This document shows, piece by piece, positions 26,804 to 35,956 of a DNA stretch of 36,255 bases. Position 1 is the first letter of the stretch; each line of letters begins with the position of its first letter. The translations under genes and the position numbers were made by a program. Below the pieces are notes generated by a model. That model was given only the letters and a program-made list of their open reading frames with translations. It was not told the DNA's origin and did not search any database. The stretch is from Nanobdellota archaeon (GTDB lineage Archaea > Aenigmatarchaeota > Aenigmatarchaeia > Aenigmatarchaeales > Aenigmatarchaeaceae), in the NCBI GenBank assembly GCA_018901655.1, contig JAHIEG010000007.1, forward strand, positions 1 to 36,255. The letters are read 5' to 3'.

Positions 26804-27004
26804 TTATACACCGATAATAATTTTTTTCAGTGTCTTTTTTTCTGATAATGATTCTATAATATGTGAAATTACAGAAATAGTCCATGAAACAATAGCCAGA
26901 TAAATAAAAATATCTGTTCTAAACATCAAAAATAGAACTAAAAATATAATGATAAAATAAAAACCAATATGTTCCAATAAACCGAATACTTGTATTTTAT
27001 TCAT
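26804..27004 (-). CDS. Small two-TM membrane protein
   Basis: 66-aa ORF with two hydrophobic segments; GGTGAAAT SD. Confidence 0.55.
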   Translation of the reverse strand: MNKIQVFGLLEHIGFYFIIIFLVLFLMFRTDIFIYLAIVSWTISVISHIIESLSEKKTLKKIIIGV

Positions 27005-27039
27005 CTCATTTCACCTATTAAATATATTGTAGAATTAAC

Positions 27040-27786
27040 TTAAAAATCAGACACGTCCCAAAATCTAAAAAATTCAGATACTTCTCCCGTACCAAGTATT
27101 TCTAGTGGAAATTCTAATCTGTGTATACGAGATAAGTTATTACATAATCTGTATTTTATACTCATTTCATTATCTCCAAGTTCTTTTTGATAATAACCTT
27201 TACCAGTTATAATAAAATTAGTATATCCATGTTCATTTTTTTTACCCCATGATCCATCTCTAACAGAATCAAATTCTTCTGTTTTTGGTATAATAATCCC
27301 GGGGTCTAAAGCGCCTATTTCTAATATCACACCATTTTTAGAATTATTTTTTAAATAAGCATTTGCCAATTTGGGAGATAATTTATAACGAATATCTTGA
27401 TAGAGAGGAGACATATCTGTTTTTAAAACCTGTGTTCCATATGTAATTTGAGAAGGAAGCGTTTTATCTAATTTGATATGAGCTAATATGTAACCATTTT
27501 GTTCTGGTATATCAAATATAGCACAATCTATAAATAAACCCTCAAGTTCTTGATGAGTAAACATCCTAATATCTTCTTTCCCTGCTTCAAGAAAATGCAA
27601 TTCAGATTTTATAGATGTAGCAACATCACTTAAACATTTTTTATATTCTTCAATTTCTACAAATCGGTTTTCAGAATTTGGATTAATATCAACAACATAA
27701 GCAAGTGTCAAAGCATAAGTTTCAACTAAAAATTTTAATTTTTCTTCAAAAGGCATTGGTTCCGCCTTTTGAAATATGTTTTTCAT
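27040..27786 (-). CDS. Hypothetical protein
   Basis: 248-aa ORF; promoter TTTAAATCCTTTTTT. Confidence 0.7.
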   Translation of the reverse strand: MKNIFQKAEPMPFEEKLKFLVETYALTLAYVVDINPNSENRFVEIEEYKKCLSDVATSIKSELHFLEAGKEDIRMFTHQELEGLFIDCAIFDIPEQNGYILAHIKLDKTLPSQITYGTQVLKTDMSPLYQDIRYKLSPKLANAYLKNNSKNGVILEIGALDPGIIIPKTEEFDSVRDGSWGKKNEHGYTNFIITGKGYYQKELGDNEMSIKYRLCNNLSRIHRLEFPLEILGTGEVSEFFRFWDVSDF

Positions 27787-27831
27787 ATCTTTAATAGCAC
27801 AAAAAAGGATTTAAATGCAACTTAAATTAAT

Positions 27832-27939
27832 CTATTTTCTTGAATCGTACTCTTGGATAAAATTATCAATAGGAGCCGTATTCAAACAGCCTCCAATAAA
27901 TTGTTCACTTTTTCCACGGCTTTGACTATATTCATTCAT
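27832..27939 (-). CDS. Small protein, 35 aa
   Basis: MNEYSQSRGKSEQFIGGCLNTAPIDNFIQEYDSRK; TTTAAATA ~25 nt before the ATG. Below the track length cutoff. Confidence 0.4.
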   Translation of the reverse strand: MNEYSQSRGKSEQFIGGCLNTAPIDNFIQEYDSRK

Positions 27940-27984
27940 AATTATAATATGTAAAAATGATATTTAAATGTTTCTTCCAAGTTC

Positions 27985-28809
27985 TTATTCTTTAACATAT
28001 ACAGAAATGGTGTTGCTAGCTAAATGTTCATAAGTTACATCATAAAATGATTCAAGTTTATATTTTTTATGATTTGTATCTAGTATCTTAAATGTTTTCT
28101 TTTTCATCGAAATGTCTTTAATCAAAATAGCATGCAGAACATCTGTAAAATCTGAAAGTTTAAAATCCATGCCTGTTTGTAAATGTTCATTAAATGTTTC
28201 AAATGTAAGAGGTCCGTAAAAATGGCCAGGATGTTCACAAAATCTAGCACCTGTTTTTTCAAGATATCCCCAGGCATCTAATGAGCTATCAAATTCCCAA
28301 CTTTCTTTATCTTCTATTTGAGTTACAACTTTTTCTTTTTGCTGTTTTATATCAACAGTAACATTCTTTTGCTTTCTACGATTCAGGGTCGTTCCAACCA
28401 CGTGTCCTACTTTCATAGCTTCTGAAATATATTTAAAAAATTTATTTCTTGATGAGGGATAATGCGGATTATATATTTGATTATATCTAGATGGACTTAA
28501 TACATCGTCAACTTTTGCATAATTTTCCATTTTATATAATTTTACATTACCGTCTGTTGCCCGCCTTACAGCTGTTTTCAGGTCTTCAAATTCAACAAAA
28601 ATCCCCATGGTATCAACTTCTTTTGTTTTTTTAAGCAAATGTTTTGGCAGTGTTTTATAGATCGGTGTTGAAATATACATCTTATCAATATATTCTAATA
28701 ATTCCTCTGTTTCTACATGATTACCAGTAAGCATTTCTATAGCAACACATGCAGTATCTATAGTACATGACCAATCATATTTTTGCTGTCTAGCTGGCAT
28801 TTGTTTCAT
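27985..28809 (-). CDS. Possible C39/papain-like cysteine peptidase domain protein
   Basis: N-terminal QQKYDWSCTIDTACVAIEML and C-terminal DVLHAILIKDI...FKILDTN resemble the C39 Q/C and H/D motifs. Confidence 0.55.
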   Translation of the reverse strand: MKQMPARQQKYDWSCTIDTACVAIEMLTGNHVETEELLEYIDKMYISTPIYKTLPKHLLKKTKEVDTMGIFVEFEDLKTAVRRATDGNVKLYKMENYAKVDDVLSPSRYNQIYNPHYPSSRNKFFKYISEAMKVGHVVGTTLNRRKQKNVTVDIKQQKEKVVTQIEDKESWEFDSSLDAWGYLEKTGARFCEHPGHFYGPLTFETFNEHLQTGMDFKLSDFTDVLHAILIKDISMKKKTFKILDTNHKKYKLESFYDVTYEHLASNTISVYVKE

Positions 28810-28833
28810 AAGAAAAATTGATTAATAAAGGAT

Positions 28834-29235
28834 TTAAGTCTTTAAATTATCGCAGTTCCAAAATCCTAAATTTCCTTTATATTTGATTGGCTTCTTGAAT
28901 CTTTGTGAGTCATTTAAAACAAAACCATACATTGGGAACTTAGCCCATTTCTTAACATCAAATTTTACTTGCCACTTATTCTTATCTTTCATCAGTTCTT
29001 TCATATTTGTATATTTTTTAACATCTATCAACGTGACCTTTCCTATTATAGCTCCTCTTATCAACTTAGTTTGATTCATGTTTCTAATTTTGCACTCGTC
29101 TTTATCTATTCTAACTCCAGAACTATGAACAAGAAACTTTCCTCTGAAATTTGTATTCCACTTCCTTAATTCGATTATTTTAACTCCGTTAATAATTAAA
29201 TCTGCATAGGGTTGACTTATTGTAAGAGCTTTCAT
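28834..29235 (-). CDS. ASCH domain protein
   Basis: MKALTISQPYADLIINGVKIIELRKWNTNFRGKFLVHSSG; GGTGAAAT SD. Confidence 0.8.
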   Translation of the reverse strand: MKALTISQPYADLIINGVKIIELRKWNTNFRGKFLVHSSGVRIDKDECKIRNMNQTKLIRGAIIGKVTLIDVKKYTNMKELMKDKNKWQVKFDVKKWAKFPMYGFVLNDSQRFKKPIKYKGNLGFWNCDNLKT

Positions 29236-29253
29236 TTATTTCACCATTATTTA

Positions 29254-30051
29254 TTAAATCTTTTTAATCATAAAACCACATTTCTTTAAAAGTAAATTTA
29301 GATTAAATTGAATTTTATAAGGATAATAATATAGATATCGTCTTTCCATTGCTTGATCATATAACCCCCACAATGTTATTCCTTTGAATAGAGAATTATT
29401 TTTAACGCTTTTCAAAACTTTAAGACACACCTCGGTATATTCTTTCATTTTATACGGACTCCTTAAAACAACATCCCCCTGTTTATTTACAAGTTTTTCG
29501 AATTCATTAAAACTTGAAGCAATTGGAACACCGATACCAAATGGTTTTTTAATATTCAGAATATCATTAAGTTTCTCTTTTATTCCTCGTTTGTATGAAT
29601 TTAAATCAGTACTGTAGTCATAAAACATGTATACTGAATCATCAACATATTTCAGTATATTTTTATTAATTGTTTGGCCAAAACATCCTGTTATCCTATA
29701 AGGATATTGTTTCCTTATCTCCTTGTATAATGGAATCTGAAATTCTCTAACAGGCTCTAAATCAAGCATTATATGATCAGAAATTTTAGCCAATTTATGG
29801 CACCACTTTTTCACATTTTTTAAAGTTGTTTTATTAATAATCAATTCATTGCCTTGATGATGAACATTATGAACAACATCGAGCATTGGTATTGGTTTAA
29901 ATCCTTTGGATTTGTATTGCTTGAAATGCTTTAAATTAAGGCTTACATCCAGATCTAAATTCATGGTACCGCACAAAAGTGTAGGAGAATCTATTCCTAA
30001 TTTCTTTAACGTTTTCATATCAAAAGAATACGTGAATATCGATAAGTCCAT
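29254..30051 (-). CDS. Hypothetical protein, possibly TIM-barrel-like
   Basis: 265-aa ORF; alternating strand/helix pattern (HIMLDLEP, FGIGVP, GITLWGLYDQ). Confidence 0.6.
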   Translation of the reverse strand: MDLSIFTYSFDMKTLKKLGIDSPTLLCGTMNLDLDVSLNLKHFKQYKSKGFKPIPMLDVVHNVHHQGNELIINKTTLKNVKKWCHKLAKISDHIMLDLEPVREFQIPLYKEIRKQYPYRITGCFGQTINKNILKYVDDSVYMFYDYSTDLNSYKRGIKEKLNDILNIKKPFGIGVPIASSFNEFEKLVNKQGDVVLRSPYKMKEYTEVCLKVLKSVKNNSLFKGITLWGLYDQAMERRYLYYYPYKIQFNLNLLLKKCGFMIKKI

Positions 30052-30078
30052 AATAATTATTCTTTTCGAAGATATAAA

Positions 30079-31272
30079 TTACTTCTCATGATTACATATC
30101 ATTGGAAGTAAAAAAATAACAACTGCACATATTAAAAAGTAAACATAAATGTATTTTTCAAAAGTAGGAAAGAGATATAATATCAGAATAACTAAAAATA
30201 AAGTTGATACTTTGCTTATGTGTTCCATTATATCAAACATTGGTCTATAATCTAAATTCTTATCAAGTTTATCATATACTGAAGCATTGTATGGCAACCC
30301 TGTTGTCTGTCCAACAAATCCAGAATATGTTTCCAATCCAGTAAATAATAAAATACTTTTTGGAAGGAAATTTATAATAAATCTTCCAAACCATGATAAT
30401 GAATTAAGTACTGTTCCTACAACAAGAACCGACTTTCTTTTGAAAATATCAGTTATTCGTCCTACAAAAAGTGTAAAAATAAGTTGAAAGAATATAGCAA
30501 TAGATAATACTGATCCTACACCAAGATATGTTTTTAATGAAAGAAATATAAATATTGGCCATAGCAAATTACCAACATTAAGTACGTTTAACGCTGATAA
30601 CGAAATAAATGTTTTTCTAAACCGTTTTGAAAATATAAGTTTCATTACTTCTCTATAACTCCATTTCATTTTTGGTTCATAGAAATTATCTAACTTAAGT
30701 ATAGGAAATATTCTAAAGCCCATGAAAATATACTGTACAGCTATTAACCAAATAAAGCCATAATATGATAACACCCAAGCTCCAAGTATTGGACCAATCG
30801 TATATGCTATTAACACAACAACTGAAAGAAAACTTAATTGAAGTCCTCTGTGTTTTTTATTAGTATATTTAGATAAAGAAATCTGATGTGGTTGCCATAT
30901 AGCAAATACTGCATTTATTGGAGCAAAAGCAAGATATAACCAAAATCCAATTATATTGAATGGGATTAAAAGTAAGAATCCGTGGTGAATTAATTTAGTA
31001 AAATATGATAAAATAAACATTTTCTTTGTTCCTATCTTACTCTGTATTTTGTATCCAAAAAAACTAAATATACCATAACAAGCCATTAAAACTGCTGACG
31101 GCATTAAGGCTAACCATAAAGGAAATGCTAATTCTTGTATTAGATATAATGGTAAAAATAAATGCAATAAGCTTGTTGAAAAAATGTAAAGCGTATAATC
31201 TAAAAATAAATATCTTAATCCATTATTAAGAAAACCATCTGATAAAAATTTCTTTAGTAAACCATGTTTCAT
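30079..31272 (-). CDS. MFS-type transporter
   Basis: About 12 hydrophobic segments and GRITDIFKRKS loop motif. Confidence 0.8.
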   Translation of the reverse strand: MKHGLLKKFLSDGFLNNGLRYLFLDYTLYIFSTSLLHLFLPLYLIQELAFPLWLALMPSAVLMACYGIFSFFGYKIQSKIGTKKMFILSYFTKLIHHGFLLLIPFNIIGFWLYLAFAPINAVFAIWQPHQISLSKYTNKKHRGLQLSFLSVVVLIAYTIGPILGAWVLSYYGFIWLIAVQYIFMGFRIFPILKLDNFYEPKMKWSYREVMKLIFSKRFRKTFISLSALNVLNVGNLLWPIFIFLSLKTYLGVGSVLSIAIFFQLIFTLFVGRITDIFKRKSVLVVGTVLNSLSWFGRFIINFLPKSILLFTGLETYSGFVGQTTGLPYNASVYDKLDKNLDYRPMFDIMEHISKVSTLFLVILILYLFPTFEKYIYVYFLICAVVIFLLPMICNHEK

Positions 31273-31842
31273 TTATTTCACCTTACAAATATTACAAAAA
31301 TTCTTAAATATAATTTCACCTAAATAACCACTCATTTCTGGATGAAACTGAACACCGTAAACAGATTTTCTTTTCATCTTCATTGCTTCATTTTTAGTTT
31401 TAGTTGAAGTTCCAAGTAGTTCAAAGCTCTTAGGTAATGTTACATAATTTCTATGAGATTCAAACATAATTGATAGTTTTTCAGGCAATTCGTTGAATAT
31501 ACATCTTCTTTTCATAAACTTGATTTTATAATATCCTTTAACAGGTTTCTTATGATTTCCAACCTTTCCTCCAAACAATAGTCCTAATACTTGATGACCA
31601 CCACATATTCCAAGAACTGGTATTTTCTTCTGAACAGCATCTAAAATCAGATCCTTTTCATATGGCATTGTTATTGTTGCATGGTGTGGGCTTCCGCTTA
31701 TTATCAAACCGCTTATATCTTTATCAACATGTTTTTTACATCTTTTATAATTAACAACTTCAGAATCACATTTTTCCAATTTTAAGAACTTTCTAATTAG
31801 TCGAACCTTCTTGTCATCATTGTTGATAATCAATATTTTCAT
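31273..31842 (-). CDS. Class I glutamine amidotransferase (GuaA-type GATase)
   Basis: VLGICGGHQVLGLLFGG and YGVQFHPEMSG catalytic motifs. Confidence 0.88.
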   Translation of the reverse strand: MKILIINNDDKKVRLIRKFLKLEKCDSEVVNYKRCKKHVDKDISGLIISGSPHHATITMPYEKDLILDAVQKKIPVLGICGGHQVLGLLFGGKVGNHKKPVKGYYKIKFMKRRCIFNELPEKLSIMFESHRNYVTLPKSFELLGTSTKTKNEAMKMKRKSVYGVQFHPEMSGYLGEIIFKNFCNICKVK

Positions 31843-31847
31843 AACAT

Positions 31848-32285
31848 CTATCTCAGTTTTTTAATCATAAAACAGTTCTTTTTTCCAGATTTCTGAATTA
31901 CCTTAAATCCTAAACGGATATAAAACCCAGGAGAAGTTGTCGTAAGTAAAATAAACTCAGCCTTATCTTCTCCTTTTTTCGTTTTTAAGATTTTAATAAT
32001 CTCCTTAACAAGTGCTGTTCCGATTCCTTTATGTTGATAATCTGGATGCACATTAACCCAAAATATATTGTAAAAATGCCAATCCATCCAAGACTGAATA
32101 TAACCTGCAAATCCTACAATCTTCCCTTCAATCTCAGCAGCTAAATATTGAGGCTTAGCTGTATAGTTTTTAAACATAGCTTTAATTTCTGCTTTTGCTC
32201 GTTTTTCATATTCTTTCGAATAATTTAACCTAATCATTTTACAAAGAGTATTGATTTCTTTTTCTTTGACTAATCTTATCTTCAT
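31848..32285 (-). CDS. GNAT family N-acetyltransferase
   Basis: VHPDYQHKGIGTALVKEI acetyl-CoA binding motif. Confidence 0.88.
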   Translation of the reverse strand: MKIRLVKEKEINTLCKMIRLNYSKEYEKRAKAEIKAMFKNYTAKPQYLAAEIEGKIVGFAGYIQSWMDWHFYNIFWVNVHPDYQHKGIGTALVKEIIKILKTKKGEDKAEFILLTTTSPGFYIRLGFKVIQKSGKKNCFMIKKLR

Positions 32286-32320
32286 AATCTATTAATAATA
32301 GAATTGATTATTATAAGTTA
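32283..32320 (-). promoter_or_regulatory. Promoter/operator copy A upstream of GNAT gene
   Basis: TATTAATAATAGAATTGATTATTATAAGTTA (32290-32320) identical to 33950-33980; internal TAATAAT-N7-ATTATTA inverted repeat. Confidence 0.65.
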
Positions 32321-32388
32321 CGTACATATCAAAATTTCATTAATTAAAACATATCAAATATAAAAACCAGTACTCTTAATAGTTAATT

Positions 32389-32937
32389 ATGAAACATGCC
32401 TTAAAAATTCTCATATCTGCATCATTTATTTACAATTTTGCAGCTGGGATGCTAGGACCAATTTATGCTATTTTCGTAATGAATATTGGAGGCAATATAC
32501 TTGATGCTGGAATCGCATGGGCTATTTATGCATTTGCAATAGGAATTGCGACATTCATATTCAGTAGATATGAGGATAATATGTCAAAAGAAAAAATTAT
32601 TGTAGCTGGATATGGTCTAATAGCAGTGGGTTTCTTTGCATATTATTTTGTAGATACAATAATACAATTGTTTATTGTTGAGATGTTTTTCGGTGTAATA
32701 ACAGCATTTCACGATCCAGCTTGGGAAGCATTTTTCTCAGAAAAAATTACTAGAAAAAAGAGTGCTGCAGAATGGGGTAATTGGGAAGCTGGGAAATACA
32801 TAGCTATTGGTGCAGCTGCTTTAATTGGAAGTTATGTTGCAACAGGATATGGATTTAAAACCTTGTTTATAATCATGGGTGGTGTGGCTGCAATAAGTGC
32901 AATTGTTTCATACATGCTTTTGAAAAAGAAATCATAG
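32389..32937 (+). CDS. Half-length MFS-like membrane protein
   Basis: 182 aa, about six TM segments, FSRYEDNMSKEK loop. Confidence 0.75.
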   Translation: MKHALKILISASFIYNFAAGMLGPIYAIFVMNIGGNILDAGIAWAIYAFAIGIATFIFSRYEDNMSKEKIIVAGYGLIAVGFFAYYFVDTIIQLFIVEMFFGVITAFHDPAWEAFFSEKITRKKSAAEWGNWEAGKYIAIGAAALIGSYVATGYGFKTLFIIMGGVAAISAIVSYMLLKKKS

Positions 32938-33945
32938 TTTGTATTTAATGTATTTCGATTTACATGGATTTCCATGCGCAATATAAAATTCTCCTTTAGT
33001 TACATTGACGATTGCTGAACCAATTGTAGCATAAGGAACGCCTTTTCTTTTCTCATATTCATGACAACAAATTGAATGTGGTCTATGTGTATGATCAGAT
33101 AGAATCTTCTTAAACAAATCGATACTAATCTTGTTATTTTCCAATAACTTGTTTGCTCTATCTAATCTCCATATTGTATCTTGACTATGTCTTGTTTCTT
33201 GTTTAATTAGTTTTTTACTTAATACGTGATTAGTATGTGCCAAATATTTTCTACCACTAATTATATCATAAGTCTTGGGCGTCATTTCAACATCAAATAT
33301 CTTGTTCCTAAATACCATCAAACTATTTTCTCCAATCATTCTATTATTTATCTCAAACAGTTTGATCAAGTCGCTATATTTTTTTACATCTAGCAACGCT
33401 CTTATTGAAAACTGTAGAGGTATTCCGTTTTTATTTGCTTTAAAATGCAGTGAATTTCCCGTATAAGCTAATCCTGAAGAATTCATTCCTATGGAAAAGC
33501 CTGGCAGATGTCCGATATATCCCAAGCTTATTGAACTGGATTTATTTTTCTGCTTGATTTGACAAATAAATAAACTATTCAAATGATCTAATAACCAGTC
33601 TTCATTATGACCTAAAAGGATTCCGTCTTTCGAAACTCCTGCGATTGATGTGCAATTATAAGCCAAGTCGTCTTCACATCCAAGTGCAAATATCGGATTA
33701 AAACCTATCCCAGATCCTTCTGACATTCCTCTAAGCTCATCAATATAATTTGGGAAGTGCTTTTGTGTTCGTTTTATTATAGGTTGTAAACTTTTAACAT
33801 GTTCTGAAAGATATTTACCAGATTCGCGTTTATAGTTCTTTTCTTCTATTTCGAGCAACGCTTTTAATCTTGATTTTAATTTCTTTCCTATTATGAAGCC
33901 TATGTCATAATTAGAACCTTCTGCTTCAATAAGAGGAATTTTCAT
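32932..33945 (-). CDS. C45-family autoproteolytic acyltransferase/hydrolase (acyl-CoA:6-APA acyltransferase-like)
   Basis: YNCTSIAG...LLGHNEDW with candidate nucleophile Cys; GMNSSGLAYTGNSL; HTNH. Confidence 0.82.
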   Translation of the reverse strand: MKIPLIEAEGSNYDIGFIIGKKLKSRLKALLEIEEKNYKRESGKYLSEHVKSLQPIIKRTQKHFPNYIDELRGMSEGSGIGFNPIFALGCEDDLAYNCTSIAGVSKDGILLGHNEDWLLDHLNSLFICQIKQKNKSSSISLGYIGHLPGFSIGMNSSGLAYTGNSLHFKANKNGIPLQFSIRALLDVKKYSDLIKLFEINNRMIGENSLMVFRNKIFDVEMTPKTYDIISGRKYLAHTNHVLSKKLIKQETRHSQDTIWRLDRANKLLENNKISIDLFKKILSDHTHRPHSICCHEYEKRKGVPYATIGSAIVNVTKGEFYIAHGNPCKSKYIKYKL

Positions 33946-33980
33946 AATATATTAATAATAGAATTGATTATTATAAGTTA
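33943..33980 (-). promoter_or_regulatory. Promoter/operator copy B upstream of C45 gene
   Basis: 31-bp perfect repeat of 32290-32320; with flanks 39/40 identity. Confidence 0.65.
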
Positions 33981-34004
33981 TGCATAAAATGAGAAAGGTA
34001 CCAG

Positions 34005-34358
34005 ATGGAAAGTGATGATATGAATATGGTTACAATTTCAATATTAATTGCAATAGGCCTTGCTATTATAGGGGTAGCTGGCGATTTCTTTATCAAACTT
34101 GCTGGAAATGGAACAAATTTTATTCAATTAAAATGGTTTATAATCGGATTCATCATATATGCTTCAACTGCAGTTGGTTGGTTTTTTGTAATGAAATATA
34201 TTAAACTTTCAACAATTGGGGTTTTCTATAGTATAACAACAATCTTGTTATTAACACTTGTTGGAGTGTTTTATTTTAAAGAAAATATTAATACATTAGA
34301 AATTATTGGAATCATATTTGCAATAATATCACTGATATTACTCGCTAAAGTTGCTTAA
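34005..34358 (+). CDS. EamA/SMR-type small membrane transporter
   Basis: Four TM segments; GVFYSITTILLLTLVGVFYFKENINTLEIIGI. Confidence 0.78.
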   Translation: MESDDMNMVTISILIAIGLAIIGVAGDFFIKLAGNGTNFIQLKWFIIGFIIYASTAVGWFFVMKYIKLSTIGVFYSITTILLLTLVGVFYFKENINTLEIIGIIFAIISLILLAKVA

Positions 34359-34377
34359 TCTTAAAAAGAATTTAAAT

Positions 34378-34818
34378 CTACAATTTCTTGTCTACCCACA
34401 CATATCTGTGTCCTTCATCATATCCTTGCTTATTCATAAACTTTAAAATTGCATTACCTTCTGCATTAGCCCAACCATACATATGAGTAATTCCCATATC
34501 TTTTAACTCATCTTCGCACTTAGAATAAAGCTCTTTAGCAATTCCTCTTCCGCGATATTCTGGAACAACTGTTAAATAAACTAAACAAGCATATTTGTTT
34601 TCAGTACCTCTGTCTAAATCTTTTGCATGTGCACAGATAAATCCTTGGGTATCTTTTTCCTCAGCTAAAAGAAAAACGCATTTATCATTAGTAATATGCC
34701 ATTTGAAATCATCTGGATCCATAAATGCTTCTGAGGCGCTGACTCGAAATTCAGGTGTATTTGACCCAATTTTATAAAGCTCTTCAAAATCATCTATTGT
34801 GGCTTTTCGAATGCTCAT
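34378..34818 (-). CDS. GNAT family N-acetyltransferase
   Basis: VVPEYRGRGIAKELYSKCEDEL. Confidence 0.88.
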   Translation of the reverse strand: MSIRKATIDDFEELYKIGSNTPEFRVSASEAFMDPDDFKWHITNDKCVFLLAEEKDTQGFICAHAKDLDRGTENKYACLVYLTVVPEYRGRGIAKELYSKCEDELKDMGITHMYGWANAEGNAILKFMNKQGYDEGHRYVWVDKKL

Positions 34819-34899
34819 AATAGTTCTTTGTTAGAAAAGAATTTAAATGCTTCTCAAAGGCGCGTTCTGAGAAGATTAAAAATAAATTAATTGATGAAC

Positions 34900-35271
34900 T
34901 TAAACATTGATTTCAAAACAATAACTTTGCTTACTAAGATTATCTTTCATTATTTCACTAATTTGATTATATGCTCTTTGGGCTGATCCAAGAAAAACAG
35001 GACGATTACATTTCGGAGCATGATAATTTGTAATTTTCAAGATTGCATGAGAATTTTCAACATTGTAAGCAATCTCAAGAAGCCCGTGTTGACCAGAATA
35101 ATAAAATTTATTTTCAGATTCGTCTTCAAGACGTACTATATCGTCTTCTTCTACCAACTCATTATTTAAACTATCTCGAATATTCTGATAAACTTCCTTA
35201 TATAACTCTTCTACATTTATTTCTTGATCAAAATCACTTCGAAATTCAACAGTATCTACTTTAAGTGTCAT
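34900..35271 (-). CDS. Hypothetical protein
   Basis: 123-aa ORF, promoter TTTAAATCCTTTACT...ATAATTATG. Confidence 0.65.
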   Translation of the reverse strand: MTLKVDTVEFRSDFDQEINVEELYKEVYQNIRDSLNNELVEEDDIVRLEDESENKFYYSGQHGLLEIAYNVENSHAILKITNYHAPKCNRPVFLGSAQRAYNQISEIMKDNLSKQSYCFEINV

Positions 35272-35342
35272 AATTATAATTGAATAGTAAAGGATTTAAA
35301 TCTTCTTAATCAATTCTTCAACCCATTTCTTACCGTCCTGCT

Positions 35343-35711
35343 TTATCGATTGAACCTTTGAATCAGAGCACTTAAACGATCATTATCTTTTACTATTCCA
35401 GAAATAACTCCAGTTTGATCAATTGTCAATTTATAATCTTTGCCAGTGATATACAAATAGCCTTCTGTAAAAGGTTTATGACAATTACCTAATACAATTT
35501 CTTCCCTAATTTCCTGATTGTCTATAATGCTCGCTGTTATTTTTTGAAATATTTGATTCTCATCGTTTCTTTCTTCCATTATAGCAACATAATAATCATT
35601 TGAACCCATTTTATAATGCTTAAAATCTTCTTCATTTCCACCACTGAACATTTTATACGCCTCTACTATATTTATTGGCGATGTTCTTGGAATTTGTATT
35701 TTCTCTGACAT
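35343..35711 (-). CDS. Hypothetical protein
   Basis: 122-aa ORF, promoter ATTTAAATTCTTTTCTG. Confidence 0.65.
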   Translation of the reverse strand: MSEKIQIPRTSPINIVEAYKMFSGGNEEDFKHYKMGSNDYYVAIMEERNDENQIFQKITASIIDNQEIREEIVLGNCHKPFTEGYLYITGKDYKLTIDQTGVISGIVKDNDRLSALIQRFNR

Positions 35712-35746
35712 GATTATAATAGAACAGAAAAGAATTTAAATGCTTC

Positions 35747-35956
35747 TCAACCGCGTGGATTGAGAGACTCTTTTATCTCCTTTAGATATTCTTCAGGTAT
35801 TGAGATTGGATCAATGTTTATAGGACACATTTCAATAACATATGGAACATAAACAAATCTAAGATTCCTCTTGCTGAAGAACTCATCTTTAGGTTCTAGT
35901 CCAGAAACTATACCAGGTAGATAAATTATTTGATGTGTTATTTTTTGTTCTGTCAT
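35747..35956 (-). CDS. Hypothetical protein
   Basis: 69-aa ORF, promoter CATTTAAATCCCTTCC. Confidence 0.6.
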   Translation of the reverse strand: MTEQKITHQIIYLPGIVSGLEPKDEFFSKRNLRFVYVPYVIEMCPINIDPISIPEEYLKEIKESLNPRG

